Shown here one piece after another: positions 59,611 through 64,000 of a stretch of DNA of 64,000 nucleotides. The position numbers and the translations under genes are program-made. How positions within the stretch are numbered: the first letter of the stretch is position 1; every line of letters starts with the position of its first letter. The notes below the pieces were generated by a model that saw nothing but the letters and a program-made list of their open reading frames with translations, did not search any database and was not told the DNA's origin. Source of the stretch: Pseudofabraea citricarpa (lineage: Eukaryota > Ascomycota > Leotiomycetes > Helotiales > Dermateaceae); the NCBI GenBank assembly GCA_029641185.1, contig JAPWGK010000003.1, positions 558,001-622,000 on the forward strand, given 5' to 3'.

Positions 59611-60765
59611 CGGAATACATGAAGTGCTGCCACGGGTTCGAACTGACCGATATTTGTGAGGGGTGGGGTGTAAGATGACACGAGGGAAATTGGTGTGGTG
59701 GACTTTAAGCTTCTTGTGGCTGTGCTAGAGAGATAGTCTACGCCGCAGACGTGCGTTCCAGATTTAGACTATTACAGTATTGAACAGGTGGTAAGCATGT
59801 TCAGAAACACAAGCTTTTCTATGTCGGTAGTTCAGATCAACAGGGTGAAATTGCCGGCATTTACTTTTGAAAGCATAGTAGGTGAATCAAATAAGAGTTG
59901 GTTGGGTCAGATCGCTTAACTTTGATGCGGGGGTTTTACTCTGTCGAGGGAGGCTACGACAGTAGGATCACTTAACCTTAAATTTGTGTTATCTTACTAG
60001 ACTTCCTTGTGGGAATGGTATCGCTTGGTTCTAATGTATCTTGAAAATCAATGTCTGTTCGGTGATACAGCCCTGGGGCCGATGACGAACGCCAAGACTT
60101 TCAGCCTCAAAGACGCGCATGGCATGTCAGCCGACTTGTCCGTGATATCATGACCAGAGATACCGACGATCAAAAGCAAAATCGGATCGGCTAACAGACA
60201 TAACGGAGCACTGGTTCAAACCTTGTGCTAAATGCCCAGTATAGAGTGCAGATTGTGATTCTACTTAGAATCTGGCGAAGAAATTCTAGAATACAGTTTA
60301 TCTGAACAGTATTACACGATAAACAAATTCCCAACGTGTCTTTACTACAAGCACTCTCTGAGCAATTTCAAACTGTCAACCCGATAGCAATTTGGGCAAT
60401 TTAGCCATGACAATGTAGCATTTTCCCGCAAGAACGCCTTCATTCAGCCCTGCTTCTAAAAACTTTAGTGGGTGCTCGGTATGTACACTAGTCACGTGTG
60501 GTAAGCAGTCAGCATCCACTTCTCGAACCTAGCTACTATGCTATCAACAATAATTAAATATTTGCTGAGATAAGAACTCATAGTATCAGACAAATATGAA
60601 CGCCAGAAATCAATGCTCGAACTCGGAAAGGACAATCCGGTTAGCGAATCTCGTCGCTTAAGGCATCACAATTTAGTGTAAAATATCCTTCTAGAAACCT
60701 CAACATCTGCTTTGGAAAGACCAGTCATCTGCTCTTGGTATCAACCCAGCTATTTTATGTCCCCA
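59611..60765. other. Intergenic, no gene recognised
   Basis: Promoter of the Zn2Cys6 gene and 3' flank of the NmrA-like gene. AT-rich and without coding character. Confidence 0.4.
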
Positions 60766-62036
60766 TCAGAACAACTTTGCAGTGTCAACGGCTTTAAAGA
60801 ACACATCCCAGTCCTCTTCTTGAACGTACTCATCCCATGTTTTCAAGTTCGGAACTAACTATACGTGCTGTTAGAAAAAGTGGACAAATCTCGGTACGAG
60901 AATTCTCGGCGAACCTCTTCAATTGTAAAGTCAGTCCCATCAACCCATGCACCAGGAGCATCCCGCACAACCGAGAGGTTTTCAGCGAGAGCCACGGCAA
61001 ACACACTTGGGAAGTGATGCACCGTCTCAAGCCGCTTGGTAAATTCCTCAGTGCTCAGAGATTTGAATGTCGCATCGAGTCCAACGGCTATTGAAGCAAA
61101 CCATTAGTATTATAGTTCAATCTGTCTGCGATTCTTCTTTCTGTCCAATCAAGAAGCTGCAAGTGCAGATATAGCGAACCTTCATTCCATGATTTGAGCA
61201 TTTCAATAGGCGTTACTTTCTGGCTCACGACAGAGATGGACTTCGTCCGAAATTTTTCTTTATCTCCGACGATGACGCCGACGAGTCGACCCAAGTCTCC
61301 TACATGCGTGAAGGGTATGGTTGTGTGGGCGTGGATCGGCAACATCAATTGCCACGAGCCGTCGGGAAGCTAGAGAGACGTGAACACTGAATCAGCCACG
61401 GCACAATACTAATATCACTTCTCGACATATATCGATGCATACCTTCTGGGGTCCATAAACCTGCGGCGCTTTGACGAGATTTTCATAGTATGCTCCAACA
61501 CGGACTTCAGTCAAGAGCTTTCCTAACGCCGATGCCCTCATCCGTTTGCTGATCTCGTCCTTGCTGTTGAAGTGAATCACATTCTGATATGCGATGTGCT
61601 GAGCTCGTGCATCGGGCAAGTTACTCCATATAAAGGTCTCGAGCGTGTCGAGAGTGGATAACGCCGCATCGAGGATGTTAATCCCGTGCTGTACTTCTGT
61701 CTCCAAGCTCCCGGCACTGATGAAGTCGGTTATCGCGAAGATTATATTCGCGCCCTTGACGGCAGTTTTTAAGGACTCCAGGTCGTTCATATCGGCTTGC
61801 ACGAGCTTCGCTCCATCGGCCTCCAGATTTTGAGCCTTCGAGCTCTTGGGATCTCGAGTTATGGCCCTTATGCTGTACTTGTTGTTGCTCCGTAGGAGTT
61901 CGGTGACAATGCTACCGCCCTGTTAAGCGAAAATGGGTTGATGATCAATATGATGGTGGTATTGAAATACTGGAGTTGAGATATGCTGACTTACTTGAGA
62001 CCCTGTTGCCCCGAAGATAGCAAAAGACTTTGTCAT
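60766..62036 (-). CDS. NmrA-like NAD(P)-binding protein, 324 aa
   Basis: Exons in transcript order: 62036-61995, 61919-61443, 61369-61180, 61087-60915 and 60858-60766. The N-terminal dinucleotide motif is FAIFGATGSQGGSIV (GxxGxxG, split by intron 1), followed by AITRDP and LVQADMNDLESL, as in NmrA/HSCARG proteins of the atypical short-chain dehydrogenase superfamily. The catalytic Tyr-Lys pair of true dehydrogenases is not obvious. FTHVGDLGRLVGVIV sits in the usual C-terminal half. NmrA binds NAD(P) as a redox sensor and represses the GATA factor AreA; many relatives are instead reductases in secondary metabolism. Either is possible here. Gene structure is intact. Confidence 0.9.
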
Positions 62037-64000
62037 GTTGACTTATAATATAAGTTATCGATTGAGGAGTCGGAATGTGTTTGGTGGCACAGAGAGCGAA
62101 GAGTAAGGGCAGCAGTGAAAAGTAGGCCGAGACGTTAAATATGTGATGCATCTTCGGCCGTGCATATTTCTAGCCAGCCGTGAATCACAGGCGATAGTAT
62201 TTTGCATTTCAGAAGGTGGGGAACATGCTGCTTATCCAGTTTTCGCAATGTTATCAGAGGAAGTGTTGATTGGCTTGGCAGCTGACATATCCACGTCCAG
62301 CTTACCAATTGCCAAAGATATTTTGAAAGATTGCCCACTTAAGATGACCACTTTTACCTTGGTGGGATTCTTCAGACATTGCTATGTCAGAACTCGAACG
62401 GCATACCGTGTGGGCATTTGAAAAGCCTTCTGGCAGTGTCTTTTGCTGCTAGTCATATGACTTCCGGGTTAATGTCGGGGATTGCTATAACGAAGAGTTC
62501 ATCTGGATTAACCATGGTGTTTGAGAACAGTAACTAACCTCACAATCTCAACAGAATATGAGTTTGATCGATTGTGGGTTTTGTAAATGAGGAAAATACT
62601 GTAAAACCCAAGCAGTCAATACTTGAGCGCGTTATGATGTGGGGATTCATATCATCTATGTTTATTTCTTTGTGCTCCCTTCGTGACTTATTTCATCAAG
62701 TCACTGTAAACTTGATATTATGGCATTAAGATCAAGGGCCAACCCCTTTCCGCGCACGTCAACAGAGACAACCTGTCGTTCTTCGCCTTTGATTTCATAC
62801 GCAACTTAATTGTAAAGTGTGATGAACTGCTTCCGAAGATATGCATGTTATGCGAGTTGAAATTTTCCTCCAACTAACGAGCAACGATCCTGTTCTATTT
62901 TTGGAATAGCAGCATATGCGTGAGCTCGTGTAAGATCAGCTTTACCCTGATCATTAAGCGACGCGCTCCGTGGTAGAGTAATACTCATTTAAGCGAGCAC
63001 GCATCATCCTCCGGCCCAAGTTTCTCGACACACTAGCGGTAACAAGTTTCCAAATTTTTTAAGAAGTATAACGAGAGCTGTCATAACTATACGGATTTGG
63101 AATCAAGGCAAATTTACTCCTAAGAACCATAACTGTTATTTCCCTCCAAACCAAAATTGGAAAATCACATGTGGTGTTACCCAGCGCTCTAATCTGCTGA
63201 TCTGATATGAATTATATCTCCTTCCTAAGAGAAAGATCTACTGAACAGTCAACTTCAACGTCAAATTCGCATTCTCTCGGCATTTTCCCTCGCCTAGAAA
63301 CATCCATGTTCGTCGTCGCTCGGGCTTCGATTCGCCTAAATGTTTAACCATATTTCTCCACGGCCACATTCTTCTCACGGCCAGGGCCACTTTTCATTCA
63401 TTCCACGACGAAAAGAAAGGGCTCTCTCATCCACTCTTCGCCCACTGCCAGCCAAGACAAGATTCCAAGCATACCAAAATGACAAATGCGATGTTTGCAA
63501 ACAGCAAAAAGTATTTGGCACCATAAGCTTTTTCATCGCTCCATTTTTGAAGGACGAAGAAGGAAACCCCGCAAAAGCGAGAAATGCGAAGATGCTCGCT
63601 TCATTTTATGGGCTTACGCGTATGCCATTAAACCCATGACAGCACATTCTATCCACAGCAAGCTGGGCAATATTTTCGCGAGTCCGCCAAGAGAGAGCGA
63701 GTCCAAAGACTCACCCCCCTAGAAGAACACAAAGCGACGAAAGCAAGGGAAAGGCAAAGATTGAGGTTCGACGCTTGCTGTACCAGGCGACGTCGAGATA
63801 TGGTAAAGTTTGCAATGTAGGCGAAACGTCGAGAGGGCAGCACGGGCTGATATCGGGCACGAGTGTTCTCAGGAACGAGCAAGGGCGAGGAGTCCGGATA
63901 CGGGTCGATCAGCAGGCGGCTTTGCTGCTTCGGGACGTTTGCGCCGTTGAAGCTCCCCGGCTGCCGTCTTCATTTCCCTTGAAACAACGTCAATCTGGTG
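62037..64000. other. Right-end region without a supported gene
   Basis: The first 100 bases are the NmrA-like gene promoter. Beyond that, AT-rich DNA extends to about 63240 and a more balanced stretch follows to the window end. A frame at 63340-63639 has a CDVCKQQK motif, but no other sign of a real protein. The start of a gene lying beyond the window cannot be excluded. Confidence 0.4.

Noticed and set aside
63340..63639. Frame with CDVCKQQK, possible start of a zinc-cluster protein
   Set aside because: Only one Cys pair follows the pattern and the remainder lacks the spacing of a Zn2Cys6 domain; no intron model recovers it.
1..64000. tRNA, rRNA, CRISPR arrays and bacterial-type operons
   Set aside because: No cloverleaf-type or array-type sequence was noticed by eye; a tRNAscan or covariance search would be decisive.

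Overview
The window is nuclear DNA of a filamentous ascomycete. Nearly every gene carries short introns (about 45-75 bases) with GTAAGT/GTATGT-type donors, and the gene families are typical Pezizomycotina ones: Zn2Cys6 regulators, fungal P450s, a CE5 esterase with a CBM1 tail, UstYa-type and LaeA-like proteins, NmrA-like and DUF3431 proteins. Leotiomycetes is my best guess at class, from overall gene flavour only. All splice models were built by hand, checking exon phase and protein continuity. All the complete genes read through except one MFS transporter, which has a frameshift near its C-terminus.

Left part (1-24.6 kb): the tail of a DUF1593 protein, a small hypothetical protein, a pisatin-demethylase-like P450, a GPI-type surface protein, an acetylxylan esterase with a cellulose-binding tail, a UstYa-family (DUF3328) oxidase, and divergently from it a secreted precursor with five Tyr/Gly/Pro-rich cores separated by Lys-Arg sites. 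Then come an ACS-family MFS permease, a small secreted protein, a DHA1-type MFS transporter and a Baeyer-Villiger-type flavin monooxygenase. The precursor next to a UstYa enzyme is the most exciting feature: it looks like a dikaritin-like (ustiloxin/phomopsin type) ribosomal peptide locus with unusually long cores in which tyrosine sits at every third residue.

Middle (25-45.3 kb): a divergent pair of type II membrane proteins (DUF3431 and a glycosyltransferase-like protein), an Old Yellow Enzyme family reductase, a LaeA/UMTA-like methyltransferase, a trichodiene-oxygenase-like P450, a Leu3-type Zn2Cys6 regulator and a complete 17-exon ABCC transporter. This is tailoring, transport and regulation typical of secondary metabolism, but no polyketide, peptide or terpene backbone enzyme is present.

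Right part (45.3-64 kb): a decayed, AT-biased fragment of the following gene, a 1870-residue NO VEIN-type protein (GHKL ATPase at the N-terminus, PD-(D/E)XK-like NOV domain at the C-terminus), a DUF6536 membrane protein, a Zn2Cys6 regulator and an NmrA-like protein. The last 2 kb show no gene that I can support.
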